Below are positions 1 to 9,513 of a stretch of DNA of 64,000 bases, one piece after another. Numbering within the stretch: position 1 is the stretch's first letter; the number at the start of each line of letters is the position of its first letter. The notes beneath the pieces are model-generated. The model was not told the DNA's origin and searched no databases. It was given only the letters and a program-made list of their open reading frames with translations. Both the position numbers and the translations under genes were made by a program. This DNA is from Microvirga thermotolerans. GTDB taxonomy: Bacteria; Pseudomonadota; Alphaproteobacteria; Rhizobiales; Beijerinckiaceae. The stretch spans positions 884,001-948,000 of the forward strand of contig NZ_CP045423.1 in NCBI RefSeq assembly GCF_009363855.1, given 5' to 3'.

Positions 1-1
1 G

Positions 2-562
2 GAGGCCAAGGCGAAGGCGGAGGCTGAAGCCAGGGCCAAGGCGGAAGCCGAGGCGAAGAAGCTCGCGGAAGCGAAGGCGAAGGCCGAAGCGGAGGCCAAG
101 GCCCGCAAGGAGGCCCAGCTCGCCAAGAAGCTCGACATGGGCGACATCCGGCAGTTCCTGGAGAACAAGGAGCGGCACCAGTCCACCGGCGCGACCGGCC
201 AGGAGGTCCAGAAGACCGCCTCCCTCGGCACCGCGACGGGATCGGCGGCGAAGCTCAGCCCGAGCATGCGCGACTCGCTCATGGGGCTTCTGCGCGAGCA
301 GATCGAGCGTTGCTACAATGCACCGATCAGCGCCACCGGGGGCGACGTCACGCCCCCGGTTCTGGACATCCGTCTCAACCAGGACGGATCCCTGGCCAGG
401 GATCCGACCGTCCTGCGCAGCGGCGGCGCCTCTACCGACCGTGCCGTTGCCGATGCGGCGCTGCGTGCCGTCCGGCGCTGTGCGCCCTATCGCGTTCCGG
501 CCCAATACGCCCCGTACTACTCCGACTGGAAGATCCTGAACGTCGAGTTCACCCCAACCTGA
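2..562 (+). CDS. tolA: TolA, C-terminal part (5' end outside window)
   Basis: The reading frame is open from the window edge and ends at the TGA at 560-562. The first 40 or so codons give an Ala/Lys/Glu-rich heptad stretch, the long periplasmic helix of TolA, which spans from the inner membrane towards the outer membrane. The remainder is the compact C-terminal domain. It has a conserved Cys (IERCYN at about residue 104 of the visible part) and a second Cys (RRCAPY), as in alphaproteobacterial TolA C-domains that contact TolB and Pal. TolB follows 32 bases downstream. The internal ATG at 137 is not the start, because the helix continues upstream of it. Confidence 0.9.
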   Translation, partial: EAKAKAEAEARAKAEAEAKKLAEAKAKAEAEAKARKEAQLAKKLDMGDIRQFLENKERHQSTGATGQEVQKTASLGTATGSAAKLSPSMRDSLMGLLREQIERCYNAPISATGGDVTPPVLDIRLNQDGSLARDPTVLRSGGASTDRAVADAALRAVRRCAPYRVPAQYAPYYSDWKILNVEFTPT

Positions 563-594
563 TCTGAAGCTCACACCGCTTGAGACATATCCTC

Positions 595-1929
595 ATGATC
601 AACCGCTTGCTGTCCCGTCTTCTCATCGCGCTCGCCCTCGTCGTGCCGATGATAGCCATCGCTCCCGCCGCTTTCGCGCAGCTCACCTTCCGCGTCGGCC
701 CGGGCGGGCAGTTCCAGCCCATGCCCATCGCCATCGCCGACTTCGCGGGCGAGGGGGATCTCGGCCAGCGGGTCTCGGGCATCATCTCCAACAACCTGCA
801 GCGCTCGGGCTACTTCGCGCCCCTCGACCGTTCGCGCTTCCCCGAGCGCCCGGCCTTCGACGTGGCGCCGCGCTTCGAGGCGTGGAAGCTCGCGGGCGCG
901 CAGGCGCTCGTCACGGGCCGCGTGACCCGCGACCCGTCGGGACGCCTCAAGGCCGAGTTCCGCCTCTGGGACGTGGACACGGGCCAGCAGCTCACCGGCC
1001 AGCAATACGTGACGGATCCCAATTTCTGGCGCCGCGTCGGCCACATCATCTCGGACGCGGTCTATACCAAGCTCACCGGCTTCGGCGGCTTCTTCGACAC
1101 GCGCATCGTGTTCGTGGACGAGTCCGGCCCGAAGGAGAACCGCCGCAAGCGGCTCGCCATCATGGACCAGGACGGCGCCAACGTGCGCTACCTCACCCAG
1201 GGCGACAGCCTCGTCGTGACGCCGCGCTATTCGCCCGCCTCGCAGGACATCACCTACATGTCCCAGGTCGAGGGGCAGCAGCCGCGCGTGCAGGTGATCA
1301 ACCTGGAGACCGGCTCCCGCCAGGTGGTCGGCAACTTCCCCGACATGACCTCGAGCCCGCGCTTCTCCCCCGACGGGCAGCGCATCGTCATGAGCCTGCA
1401 GCAGGGCGGCAACGCCAACATCTTCATGATGGACCTGAACACCCGGGCCACCACGCGGCTGACCTCCACCGCCGCCATCGACACCTCGCCGTCCTTCTCC
1501 CCCGACGGCACGCAGATCGTGTTCGAGAGCGATCGCGGCGGGCAGCAGCAGATCTACGCCATGAACGCCGACGGCTCGAACCAGCGCCGCATCTCCTTCG
1601 GCGACGGTTCCTATTCGCAGCCCGCCTGGTCCCCGCGGGGCGACTACATCGCCTTCACCAAGCGCCGGGCCGGCGGCTTCGCCATCGGCATCATGAAGCC
1701 GGACGGCTCGGGCGAGCGCATCCTGACGGAGGGCTTCCACAACGAGAGCCCGACCTGGGCGCCCAACGGCCAGTACATCCTGTTCTTCCGCGATCCCGGC
1801 GGGCAGGCGGGCGGCAAGCTCTACATGGTGGACATCACCGGGCGGGTGGAGCAGCCGGTGCCGACCCCCTCCTACGCCTCCGACCCGGCCTGGTCGCCGC
1901 TCCTGAGCGAGAACCGCGCGCAGAACTGA
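595..1929 (+). CDS. tolB: Tol-Pal system translocation protein TolB
   Basis: This 444-aa periplasmic protein begins with a Sec signal peptide ending near AFAQ. An N-terminal alpha/beta domain (about residues 25-160) is followed by a six-bladed beta-propeller. The repeated SPDG/RFSPDG and YSPASQ blade motifs can be read at about residues 200-430. TolB couples TolA to Pal for outer-membrane constriction at division. I chose the ATG at 595; a TTG 15 bases upstream (580) is also in frame but would only lengthen the n-region. The gene follows tolA directly and is probably cotranscribed with it. Pal, normally next, lies 2.6 kb away behind two opposite-strand genes. Confidence 0.95.
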   Translation: MINRLLSRLLIALALVVPMIAIAPAAFAQLTFRVGPGGQFQPMPIAIADFAGEGDLGQRVSGIISNNLQRSGYFAPLDRSRFPERPAFDVAPRFEAWKLAGAQALVTGRVTRDPSGRLKAEFRLWDVDTGQQLTGQQYVTDPNFWRRVGHIISDAVYTKLTGFGGFFDTRIVFVDESGPKENRRKRLAIMDQDGANVRYLTQGDSLVVTPRYSPASQDITYMSQVEGQQPRVQVINLETGSRQVVGNFPDMTSSPRFSPDGQRIVMSLQQGGNANIFMMDLNTRATTRLTSTAAIDTSPSFSPDGTQIVFESDRGGQQQIYAMNADGSNQRRISFGDGSYSQPAWSPRGDYIAFTKRRAGGFAIGIMKPDGSGERILTEGFHNESPTWAPNGQYILFFRDPGGQAGGKLYMVDITGRVEQPVPTPSYASDPAWSPLLSENRAQN

Positions 1930-1961
1930 GGCGCATCCGCGTCCGCTCCATGGACATGGAA

Positions 1962-1988
1962 GAGGCTGCCGCCTGAGGCGGCAGCCTC
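1962..1988. terminator. Hairpin between convergent tolB and hdeD-like gene
   Basis: A perfect 12-bp stem (arms 1962-1973 and 1977-1988) with a 3-base TGA loop lies between two converging genes. There is no T-run on either strand, so it may act as a transcript-end or stabilising hairpin rather than a classic intrinsic terminator. Confidence 0.55.
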
Positions 1989-2021
1989 GCGTCCCGAACG
2001 CGCCGAAGCCGGGCGGATGCC

Positions 2022-2642
2022 TCAGGCGCCGCGGGGCATGGCGGAGGCGCCGGGCGTCTCGTCCTTGCGGCTCTTGAGCTTGAAGGCGAGGACGAGGAGG
2101 GTGATGCCGAACACCATCGCATAGGCGCCGAGCCACCAGGTGAGCACCACCGCGCCGACGAGGGGGGCGACCAGCAGCGCGATGCCGAACAGCACCGAGA
2201 CGATGCCGCTGAAGATCAGCCAGCCGCGCCCGTAGGCCGGGTTCAGCTTGAAGGCGGCCACGATCTCGAGAACGCCCGTGATCAGCGACCACACCGCCAT
2301 GAGGGTGACGAAGAACACCACCGTCAGCCCCGGCCAGACGAAGGCGATGACGCCGACGAGAATGTCGACGATGCCCTCCAGCACCAGGAGACCCCAGCGC
2401 TGGTGATGGGACGCGGCCCGGACGGCCGCCACGATGCTGAAGACGCCGTCCACCAGCATGTAGGCCGAGAAGAACAGCACCAGGGACAGGATCGTCGCCC
2501 CGGGCAGGAAAAGGGCGACGAGGGCGAAGAGAATGGCGAAGACCCCGCGCAGGGCCACCGCCCACCAGTTCTGCGCCAGGAGGGCGCTCATCGCCTCGGC
2601 GCGGTCGAAGGATCCGTAGGATGGTGAAGAGCCGCCTGCCAT
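2022..2642 (-). CDS. HdeD family (DUF308) membrane protein
   Basis: This 206-aa protein is almost entirely hydrophobic, with about six membrane helices arranged as repeated pairs. Motifs such as WWAVALRGVFAILFALVALFLPG at residues 24-46 are typical of the HdeD/DUF308 family; the E. coli HdeD member is linked to acid stress. The ATG at 2642 has a strong ribosome site (AGGAGG at 2649-2654, 6-base spacing). An ATG-like start 27 bases further upstream is less likely. It lies on the strand opposite the tol genes and downstream of the cardiolipin synthase-like gene, so the two may form an operon. Its precise function is unknown. Confidence 0.8.
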   Translation of the reverse strand: MAGGSSPSYGSFDRAEAMSALLAQNWWAVALRGVFAILFALVALFLPGATILSLVLFFSAYMLVDGVFSIVAAVRAASHHQRWGLLVLEGIVDILVGVIAFVWPGLTVVFFVTLMAVWSLITGVLEIVAAFKLNPAYGRGWLIFSGIVSVLFGIALLVAPLVGAVVLTWWLGAYAMVFGITLLVLAFKLKSRKDETPGASAMPRGA

Positions 2643-2729
2643 GATGACCTCCTCTGGCGTTCCAGGCACGCCACCATGCCTGACCTCGGGTTAGGTATCC
2701 CGTCCAACGCTCAAGCTTGGAGAAGGGTT

Positions 2730-4265
2730 TCATTCCTTCCTGTGGGCCTCGCGCTCGGCGGAGGCGACCGCCTCCTGCGCGATGGCCAGCCTGCGGCGGC
2801 GCTCGAGCTTGCGGCGCCGCACGCGGATGCGCCATTTGAGCCGGAAGGCCCGGATCATAAGCGCCAGGCCGAGCCAGGTCAGCCCGGCCACGAGGGGTAG
2901 TACGATCAGGGCCGGAAGCAGGGCCACGACGAGAGCGACGGCGAGCAGGGCGGCGCCGATGACGGCGATGCTGCTCGCCTCCGTCGCCGTGAGGGACCGC
3001 CCGCTCACGGAATTCCCGATGCGGCTGCCGATGGCGAGCGCCCCGGCGGTCAGGCGCCGCACGCCGCCTCTCCGGGGCCGCTGCAGGCGGCGGGAGCGCA
3101 TCTTCTGGGTCTGCCTGCGGCGGGTCAGGAGGCCAGGGACGATCTCCGTCGCGTTGGCGAGATCCTCGAGGTACATCTCCTCCATGGCCCGGGCGACGCC
3201 GGGGTCCTCCACCACCACGTCGAGCTCCCAGTTGGTCGCCCAGCTCGCCAGGTTGAGGTTGGTGGAGCCCACCCGCGCCCAGCGGCCGTCCGCCACGGCG
3301 GTCTTGGCGTGGAGCATGGAGCCGTTCCATTCGAAGATGCGGATGCCCGCCTCGACCAGGGAGCGGTAGCCCGCCCGGACGACCGGCTGCAGCACGGTCA
3401 CGTCGCTGGTGCCGGGCACGAGGAGCCGCACGTCCACCCCGTCCCGGGCGGCCTCGGCCAGCGCCTGGACATAGGAGGTGGTCGGGACGAAGTAGGCGTC
3501 CGTCAGCCAGAGATTGCGCTGGGCGGTCGCCGCGACGAACTGGTCGAAGCGGTAGGTCCGGAACATGCCCGGCTGACCGCAGATCACCCGGGCGGCCACG
3601 GGCCCGGCCTCCGGGACCGGCTGCAGGCCTTCGCGCTCGCTCCGCTCCAGGGGGGCTCCCGCCCTGGCCCAGCTGTCCGCAAAGGCGGCGTCGAGATCCG
3701 CGACCACCGGGCCTTCCAGCATCAGGCCCGTGTCGCGCCAGGGTTCGGTGCCGTCCGCCCCTTCCCAGGAATTGGAGACGCACAGGCCGGCCACGAAACC
3801 CTTGCGCCCGTCCACGGTGATGACCTTGCGGTGGTTGCGCCGGATGAAGAAGGGGTTCGTCAGGCGCGGCGGGTTGAAGACCCGCACCTCCACCCCCGCC
3901 CGCCGCAGGCGATTCCAGAAGCCCGGCAGCGCCCGCCAGGAGGAGCCGAGCCAGTCGTAGAGGACCCGCACCTTCACTCCGGCCCGCGCCCGTTCCATGA
4001 GCGCTTCCGCGAAGATCCGGCCGACCGCGTCGTCGGCGATGATGAAGTTCTCGAAATGCACGACCCGCCGGGCGCCGCGGATCGCCTCGAGCCAGGCGGG
4101 ATAGTTCTCTCCCGCATCCTTCAGGAGAGCCACGGCGTTCCCCCGCCGCAGGTCGCTGTCGGCGATGCGGGCGAAGGCGCGCTCCAGCCGGGGGTCCAGA
4201 GGAGGCTGCGGCGGTATCGGCTCGGCTTGTCTCAAGGGCGTGAAGGGCGTGACCGACGAACTCAT
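2730..4265 (-). CDS. Phospholipase D-like / cardiolipin synthase family protein
   Basis: This 511-aa protein carries two HKD phosphodiesterase motifs. The first is HRKVITVDGRKGFVAG at about residues 168-183. The second is HAKTAVADGRWARVGSTNL at about 318-336. Two HKD motifs in one chain are the mark of cardiolipin synthases and related phosphatidyl transferases, which join phospholipid head groups at the membrane. Unlike classical Cls, the N-terminus has no obvious paired membrane helices. Instead, the C-terminal 120 residues hold hydrophobic segments (about 410-465) followed by a very basic tail, so membrane association is probably C-terminal. The gene precedes the HdeD-like gene on the same strand. 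Confidence 0.82.
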   Translation of the reverse strand: MSSSVTPFTPLRQAEPIPPQPPLDPRLERAFARIADSDLRRGNAVALLKDAGENYPAWLEAIRGARRVVHFENFIIADDAVGRIFAEALMERARAGVKVRVLYDWLGSSWRALPGFWNRLRRAGVEVRVFNPPRLTNPFFIRRNHRKVITVDGRKGFVAGLCVSNSWEGADGTEPWRDTGLMLEGPVVADLDAAFADSWARAGAPLERSEREGLQPVPEAGPVAARVICGQPGMFRTYRFDQFVAATAQRNLWLTDAYFVPTTSYVQALAEAARDGVDVRLLVPGTSDVTVLQPVVRAGYRSLVEAGIRIFEWNGSMLHAKTAVADGRWARVGSTNLNLASWATNWELDVVVEDPGVARAMEEMYLEDLANATEIVPGLLTRRRQTQKMRSRRLQRPRRGGVRRLTAGALAIGSRIGNSVSGRSLTATEASSIAVIGAALLAVALVVALLPALIVLPLVAGLTWLGLALMIRAFRLKWRIRVRRRKLERRRRLAIAQEAVASAEREAHRKE

Positions 4266-4522
4266 GACACCTTAACGCACGAAAGGGCCGAACGGCCCTC
4301 TCCGTTCCGCGGGGACGTGCCGGCGCATCGGGCCTGCGGCTGCCCGCGCGCCACCTCTTTGCCGCATTTACTCCTAATTAACGCTAAGCCCAGGTTTCCC
4401 GACCCGGATTCGATTCACCTTAATCCCGCCCCCCGCCGCCGGAGCGACGGAACCCTCCCTTAACCATCGCCCGATATAGATCACACAACGTTCGGCAGAC
4501 GTATGTGTAAGGAGTATTGCCA
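4266..4522. promoter_or_regulatory. Divergent intergenic region, cls-like gene / pal
   Basis: About 255 bases separate the two divergent starts and must hold both promoters, since pal is cut off from tolB here. The central part (about 4370-4420) is relatively AT-rich and contains GATTCGATTC, two overlapping GANTC (CcrM-type) sites. I could not assign -35/-10 boxes with confidence. The pal ribosome site TAAGGAG is at 4508-4514. Confidence 0.4.
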
Positions 4523-5026
4523 ATGATGACGTTGCGCGCCGTCAAGTTCGCCGCTGCCATCGTCCTCGCCCTCGGGGCGGCGGCGTGTTCGTCCAACAAA
4601 GATGGAATGGCCGATGCGGCCGGCGGCGGCTTCGGCGCCGGCGGGGCGGCCACCCCCGGCAGCCCCCAGGATTTCGTCGTCAACGTCGGCGACCGCGTGT
4701 TCTTCGAGACCGACCAGACCGACCTGACCCCGACCGCCGTCGCCACCCTCGACAAGCAGGCCCAGTGGCTCAACCGCTATCCGAACTACACCTTCATCAT
4801 CGAGGGCCATGCGGACGAGCGCGGCACCCGCGAATACAACTTCTCCCTCGGCGCCCGCCGCGCCCAGACCGTCCGCGACTATCTGGTGTCCCGCGGCGTC
4901 AACGCCTCGCGCCTGCGCACCGTGTCCTACGGCAAGGAGCGCCCGGTTGCGGTGTGCAACGACATCTCCTGCTGGTCGCAGAACCGCCGCGCCGTCACCG
5001 TGCTGAACACGGGTGCCGGAGCGTAA
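4523..5026 (+). CDS. pal: Peptidoglycan-associated lipoprotein Pal
   Basis: This 167-aa outer-membrane lipoprotein has a lipobox signal peptide (LGAAACSS, lipidated Cys near residue 22). A Gly/Ala-rich linker leads to an OmpA-like domain. The peptidoglycan-binding signature is readable in GHADERGTREYNFSLGARRA at about residues 98-117. Pal anchors the outer membrane to the cell wall and is the partner of TolB. The ATG at 4523 is preferred over the TTG at 4517 because TAAGGAG lies 8 bases upstream of it. It starts the block pal-cpoB-tilS. Confidence 0.95.
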   Translation: MMTLRAVKFAAAIVLALGAAACSSNKDGMADAAGGGFGAGGAATPGSPQDFVVNVGDRVFFETDQTDLTPTAVATLDKQAQWLNRYPNYTFIIEGHADERGTREYNFSLGARRAQTVRDYLVSRGVNASRLRTVSYGKERPVAVCNDISCWSQNRRAVTVLNTGAGA

Positions 5027-5147
5027 GGGCCTGCGAATGACATCTCCCTTCCGATCCGCGAAGGGCCGGACTGCGCCGCCACAATCTCGCCGTGGCGGCG
5101 CATTTGTGTTATCGGCACCTTTGTTGCGACTTCCACGGTTATCGAGA

Positions 5148-6119
5148 ATGCTGCGCCGCCTGATCGCCCTTTTCGCCTTCGTGACGGCCCTGGCCGGGCC
5201 CGCCGCCGCGCAGGACGCGGCCGAGGCCATCGTGCGCCTCAACCGGCTCGAGAACCAGTTCCGGCAGATGTCCGGCCAGCTGGAGCAGCTCCAGCACGAG
5301 AACCAGGTGGTCAAGGAGCAGCTCCGCCGGTTCCAGGAGGACGTCGAGTACCGCTTCCAGGAAGGCCGCGGCGGCAAGGCTCCTCCGGCCGCTACGCCCT
5401 CCCGCCCGGCCCCGGCCCCGGCCCAGCCGCAGCGGCGCAGCGACGTGTTCGATCCCTCGGAGGCCCCGGGCGCGCCCGGGGCTCCCCGCCCGCTCGGGAC
5501 GACGCCCCCTTCCGCGCCGCTGACGGCCGATGCGGGGCAGCCCCTCCCGCTCCCCGGGAACCGGGGAGCCCAGGTTCCGGGCCAGCAGCTTTCCGGGATC
5601 GGCGAGCTGATCGAGGAAGAGGAGGGGGCCATGGATGCGGCCCCGCTCGACATCAATCCGAGCGGCCGGACCGCGGCGATTCCCTCCACGGTTCCCGTCC
5701 CGCGCGGCCCGAGCGTGGCCGCCACCAGCATCGGGGACCCCCGCGCCGATTTCGAGACGGCCTACGGCTATTTCGCACAGCAGCGGTACGACGACGCCGA
5801 GATGGCCTTCCGCCGGTTCCTGCAGTCGAACCCCCGCGACAAGCTGGTCCCGGAGGCTGCCTACTGGCTCGGCGAGACCTACCTCCAGCGCAACCGCTAC
5901 CGGGAGGCGGCGGAGCAGTTCCTCAACGTCTCGACGGAGCATCCGAACGCCGCCCGCGCCCCCGAGGCGCTCCTGAAGCTCGGCGTCTCCCTCAACGGCC
6001 TCGGCGCCCGCGACCGGGCCTGCGCCGTCTTCGCCGAACTCGACCGCAAGTATCCCCAGGCCTCCGCCGCCGTCCGCCAGGCCTCCGAGCGCGAGCAGCG
6101 CCGCTCCAAGTGCGGCTGA
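5148..6119 (+). CDS. cpoB: Cell division coordinator CpoB / YbgF (TPR protein)
   Basis: This 323-aa periplasmic protein has a signal peptide (residues 1-21, ending AAAQ), then a trimerising coiled coil with heptads (about 25-70). A long Pro-rich linker follows, and then TPR repeats (about 195-315) beginning with DFETAYGYFAQQRYDDAEMAF. CpoB/YbgF works with Tol-Pal and peptidoglycan synthases during constriction. The frame is open upstream to 5013, but only the ATG at 5148 places a signal peptide at the N-terminus. It is 121 bases after pal and 4 bases before tilS. Confidence 0.92.
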   Translation: MLRRLIALFAFVTALAGPAAAQDAAEAIVRLNRLENQFRQMSGQLEQLQHENQVVKEQLRRFQEDVEYRFQEGRGGKAPPAATPSRPAPAPAQPQRRSDVFDPSEAPGAPGAPRPLGTTPPSAPLTADAGQPLPLPGNRGAQVPGQQLSGIGELIEEEEGAMDAAPLDINPSGRTAAIPSTVPVPRGPSVAATSIGDPRADFETAYGYFAQQRYDDAEMAFRRFLQSNPRDKLVPEAAYWLGETYLQRNRYREAAEQFLNVSTEHPNAARAPEALLKLGVSLNGLGARDRACAVFAELDRKYPQASAAVRQASEREQRRSKCG

Positions 6120-6123
6120 AGAT

Positions 6124-7212
6124 GTGCGGCCGAAGATCCTCCGCGCCGATGCCGCCCGCCGCGTGACCCGCTCCCCCGCCTTCGCCGACCTCGCCTCCGC
6201 CGAACGGCTGGATGTCCTTTTCGCCTCCCTGTCGTCCGCCCGCGCCGTCCTCGCCGCCGTGTCCGGCGGTCCCGACTCGACGGCCCTCATGCATCTCCTG
6301 GCTCTCTGGCGCGAGGCCGGAAACCGGCCCCCGGTCCTCGTCGCCACCGTCGATCACGGCCTGCGGCCGGAGGCGGCGCGGGAGGCCGCCTTCGTCGCAG
6401 AGGGCGCCGCGCGCCTCGGCCTTCCGCACCGCACCCTGCGCTGGACCGGGCCGAAGCCCGGCACGGGCCTTCAGGAGGCGGCCCGGGACGCCCGCTACGG
6501 CCTTCTCGCCCGCCTCGCCCGCGAGGAAGGCGCGACCCATCTCGTCACCGCCCATACCCTGGACGACCAGGCCGAGACGGTCCTCATGCGGCTGGCGCGC
6601 GGCTCCGGCCTCACGGGGCTCGGCGGGATGCGCCCCGAGCGGGACCGGGACGGGCTGCGCCATGTCCGCCCGCTCCTCGACTGGCCCAAGCGCGCGCTCC
6701 TCGACCTCTGCCGCCGGGAGGGCTGGCCCTATGTGGAGGATCCGTCCAACGCGGACGAACGCTTCGCGCGGGTGCGCTGGCGCCGGCTGATGCCGTCCCT
6801 CGCCGCCGAGGGGATGACCGCCGAGCGCCTCGCGCTCCTCGCCCGCCGGGCCCGCCGGGCGGAGGAGGCGCTGGAGGCCAAGGCCGCCGAGGCCCTGGCC
6901 CGCGCCCGGCCCGAGTCCGGGGAGGGCGGCCTGGAGCTCGATGCCACCCCTCTCGCCGAGGAGCCCTTCGAGATCGCGCTGCGCTTCTTCGTTCATGCGC
7001 TCGGGCAGGCGGGGATGAGGATCGAGAGCGGCCGCCTGCAGCGCCTGGAGGCCTGCACGGACCGGCTCCGGGAGGCCCTGGCGAAAGGGGAGGGACTCCG
7101 GGTCAGCATCGCCGGGGCGCTGGTCAGGCTCGATGCGCGGGGCCGCCTCGCCATCGCGCCGGAGCCGCCCCGCCGGCGCGGGCGGACGGAGGTTCATCGA
7201 AGGCCCGCATGA
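6124..7212 (+). CDS. tilS: tRNA(Ile)-lysidine synthetase TilS
   Basis: This 362-aa N-type ATP pyrophosphatase has the PP-loop motif SGGPDST at about residues 47-53, then VDHGLRPEA and [22 protein letters not shown], all standard TilS blocks. It converts C34 of the CAU-anticodon tRNA-Ile to lysidine, so that it reads AUA. The start is a GTG at 6124, 4 bases after the cpoB stop. The next upstream ATG overlaps it out of frame. At 362 aa it is shorter than E. coli TilS, as usual in this lineage, because the C-terminal domain is reduced. Confidence 0.93.
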   Translation: MRPKILRADAARRVTRSPAFADLASAERLDVLFASLSSARAVLAAVSGGPDSTALMHLLALWREAGNRPPVLVATVDHGLRPEAAREAAFVAEGAARLGLPHRTLRWTGPKPGTGLQEAARDARYGLLARLAREEGATHLVTAHTLDDQAETVLMRLARGSGLTGLGGMRPERDRDGLRHVRPLLDWPKRALLDLCRREGWPYVEDPSNADERFARVRWRRLMPSLAAEGMTAERLALLARRARRAEEALEAKAAEALARARPESGEGGLELDATPLAEEPFEIALRFFVHALGQAGMRIESGRLQRLEACTDRLREALAKGEGLRVSIAGALVRLDARGRLAIAPEPPRRRGRTEVHRRPA

Positions 7213-7236
7213 GATGCCGCATGGGCGCCGCATTCC

Positions 7237-7265
7237 CTTGGCAAGGGAGAAAGGGCCGCCTACAT
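7237..7265 (+). promoter_or_regulatory. Candidate sigma-32 (RpoH) promoter of ftsH
   Basis: CTTG at 7237-7240 is followed after 18 bases by CCTACAT at 7259-7265. This fits the alphaproteobacterial RpoH pattern CTTG-N17/18-CYTATNT with one mismatch. It lies 62 bases upstream of the ftsH ATG. ftsH is a heat-shock gene in many bacteria and rpoH itself is in this window. Pattern match only. Confidence 0.45.
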
Positions 7266-7327
7266 TGAGTTTAGCCGCGCGGGGGCAGCTTCGCGCATCA
7301 TCTCCCTCTGGGGCAGAAACTGATCCG

Positions 7328-9247
7328 ATGAATTCAAATTTCCGCAATTTCGCCTTGTGGGTCGTCATTTTCCTTCTGGTCCTGGCGCTCGTGACGCTGT
7401 TCCAGAGCCCGGGCCATCGTGGCGGCAGCGGCGATATTGCCTACAGCCAGCTCCTCAGCGATGCCGATGCCGGCCGCATCTCCAACGTTGTGATCTCCGG
7501 TCCGGAGATCAGCGGCACCTACACGGACGGCCGCACCTTCACGACCTACGCGCCCAACGATCCGACCCTGGTGTCGAAGCTGCAGCAGAAGGGCGTGCAG
7601 ATCACCGCCCGACCGCAATCGGACTCGACCCCCTGGTTCATCGCGGTGCTCATGAACATCCTGCCCATCGCGCTCTTCATCGGCGCCTGGGTGTTCCTGT
7701 CGCGCCAGATGCAGAACGGGGCGGGGCGGGCCATGGGCTTCGGCAAGTCCAAGGCCAAGCTTCTCACGGAGGCGCATGGCCGCGTGACCTTCGACGACGT
7801 CGCCGGCGTGGACGAGGCCAAGGAGGACCTGCAGGAGATCGTGGAGTTCCTGCGCGATCCGCAGAAGTTCCAGCGCCTCGGCGGCCGCATCCCGCGCGGC
7901 GTGCTGCTCGTCGGCCCTCCCGGTACGGGTAAGACTCTGACCGCCCGCGCCGTGGCGGGCGAGGCCAACGTGCCCTTCTTCACCATTTCCGGCTCGGACT
8001 TCGTCGAGATGTTCGTGGGCGTCGGCGCCTCGCGCGTCCGCGACATGTTCGACCAGGCCAAGAAGAACGCCCCCTGCATCATCTTCATCGACGAGATCGA
8101 CGCGGTCGGCCGCCATCGCGGCGCCGGCCTGGGCGGCGGCAATGACGAGCGCGAGCAGACCCTCAACCAGCTCCTGGTGGAGATGGACGGCTTCGAGGCC
8201 AACGAGGGCATCATCATCATCGCGGCGACGAACCGCCCCGACGTGCTCGACCCAGCCCTCCTGCGGCCCGGCCGCTTCGACCGACAGATCGTGGTGCCGA
8301 ACCCGGACGTCACCGGCCGCGAGAAGATCCTGCGCGTCCATGTGCGCAAGGTTCCGCTCGCCCCCGACGTGGACCTGAAGGTCATCGCCCGCGGCACTCC
8401 CGGCTTCTCCGGCGCCGACCTGATGAACCTGGTCAACGAGGCGGCCCTGCTGGCGGCCCGCCGCGGCAAGCGCATCGTCACCATGCACGAGTTCGAGGAC
8501 GCCAAGGACAAGGTAATGATGGGCGCGGAGCGCCGCACCCTGGTCATGACCGACGACGAGAAGCGCCTGACCGCCTATCACGAGGCGGGGCACGCCATCG
8601 TCGCCCTCAACGTCCCCGCGACGGATCCGGTGCACAAGGCCACCATCATTCCCCGCGGCCGGGCGCTCGGCATGGTCATGCAGCTTCCCGAGCGCGACAA
8701 GCTCTCCATGACCTTCGAGCAGATGACCTCCCGCCTCGCCATCATGATGGGCGGCCGCGTCGCCGAGGAGATGATCTTCGGCAAGGAGAAGGTGACCTCG
8801 GGCGCCCAGTCGGACATCGAGCAGGCCACCCGCCTCGCCCGGATGATGGTGACCAAATGGGGCTTCTCCCCCGAGCTGGGCACCGTCGCCTACGGCGAGA
8901 ACCAGGACGAGGTCTTCCTCGGCATGCAGATGGGCCGGCAGCAGAACGTGTCCGAAGCGACCGCCCAGAAGATCGACTCCGAGGTGCGCCGTCTGGTCGA
9001 GGGCGGCCTGGCGGATGCGCGCCGCATCCTGACCGAGAAGCGGAACGACCTCGAAATCCTGGCCAAGGGGCTCCTCGAATACGAGACCCTCACCGGCGAC
9101 GAGATCCGCAACCTTCTCGACGGGCAGCCGCCGATCCGCGACACGGCGGACACGGTCTCCTCCAGCCGCGGCTCGGCCGTGCCGACCGCCGGCCGGGGCC
9201 GCCCGCGGGAGAGCGACGGCGGCATGGAGCCTCAGCCCCAGGTCTGA
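7328..9247 (+). CDS. ftsH: ATP-dependent zinc metalloprotease FtsH
   Basis: This 639-aa membrane AAA+ protease has an N-terminal membrane helix (about residues 8-25), a periplasmic domain, and a second helix (about 103-122). The AAA module has Walker A GPPGTGKT at 196-203, Walker [12 protein letters not shown], and the [21 protein letters not shown]. The zinc site HEAGH is at 418-422. It degrades membrane proteins and short-lived cytosolic regulators such as RpoH and LpxC. The frame extends upstream to 7133, but only the ATG at 7328 gives the normal N-terminal helix. An intrinsic terminator follows. Confidence 0.97.
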   Translation: MNSNFRNFALWVVIFLLVLALVTLFQSPGHRGGSGDIAYSQLLSDADAGRISNVVISGPEISGTYTDGRTFTTYAPNDPTLVSKLQQKGVQITARPQSDSTPWFIAVLMNILPIALFIGAWVFLSRQMQNGAGRAMGFGKSKAKLLTEAHGRVTFDDVAGVDEAKEDLQEIVEFLRDPQKFQRLGGRIPRGVLLVGPPGTGKTLTARAVAGEANVPFFTISGSDFVEMFVGVGASRVRDMFDQAKKNAPCIIFIDEIDAVGRHRGAGLGGGNDEREQTLNQLLVEMDGFEANEGIIIIAATNRPDVLDPALLRPGRFDRQIVVPNPDVTGREKILRVHVRKVPLAPDVDLKVIARGTPGFSGADLMNLVNEAALLAARRGKRIVTMHEFEDAKDKVMMGAERRTLVMTDDEKRLTAYHEAGHAIVALNVPATDPVHKATIIPRGRALGMVMQLPERDKLSMTFEQMTSRLAIMMGGRVAEEMIFGKEKVTSGAQSDIEQATRLARMMVTKWGFSPELGTVAYGENQDEVFLGMQMGRQQNVSEATAQKIDSEVRRLVEGGLADARRILTEKRNDLEILAKGLLEYETLTGDEIRNLLDGQPPIRDTADTVSSSRGSAVPTAGRGRPRESDGGMEPQPQV

Positions 9248-9313
9248 CCCGACCCGAGGTCGGGCCTGACCCTCAAGTCCGCCTGACCTTTTGGAAGCAC
9301 TCCCTAAGAACGG

Positions 9314-9341
9314 AAACGCCCGCCATGAGCGGGCGTTTTTT
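9314..9341 (+). terminator. Intrinsic terminator after ftsH
   Basis: Arms 9314-9323 and 9329-9338 form a GC-rich stem (core ACGCCCGC/GCGGGCGT) with the 5-base loop CATGA, followed by a run of six T (9336-9341). It lies 67 bases after the ftsH stop and separates it from glmM. Confidence 0.88.
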
Positions 9342-9513
9342 CGTGAGCCCAACAAGTTTAAGAGTGGGAAGGAGCCGGTTGCGTTCTGCATTGTAACAAT
9401 TGCTTATCACTTGTGATGGCCTGCTGGGCGCGAAAGCCTTGACCCGATTCAGGGAGGTTGCTTTGAGAAGACCAGGGCGCATATCGGCGCTATACAAGGC
9501 GGAGAACCAGCAC

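Noticed and set aside
571..3783. 1070-aa minus-strand open frame across tolB and the cls-like gene
   Set aside because: It is antisense to tolB and out of frame with the cls-like gene. Its translation is low-complexity Arg/Gly/Pro/Ala, typical of high-G+C shadow frames.
4517..4522. TTG start of pal at 4517
   Set aside because: It lies too close to TAAGGAG (4508-4514); the ATG at 4523 has correct spacing.
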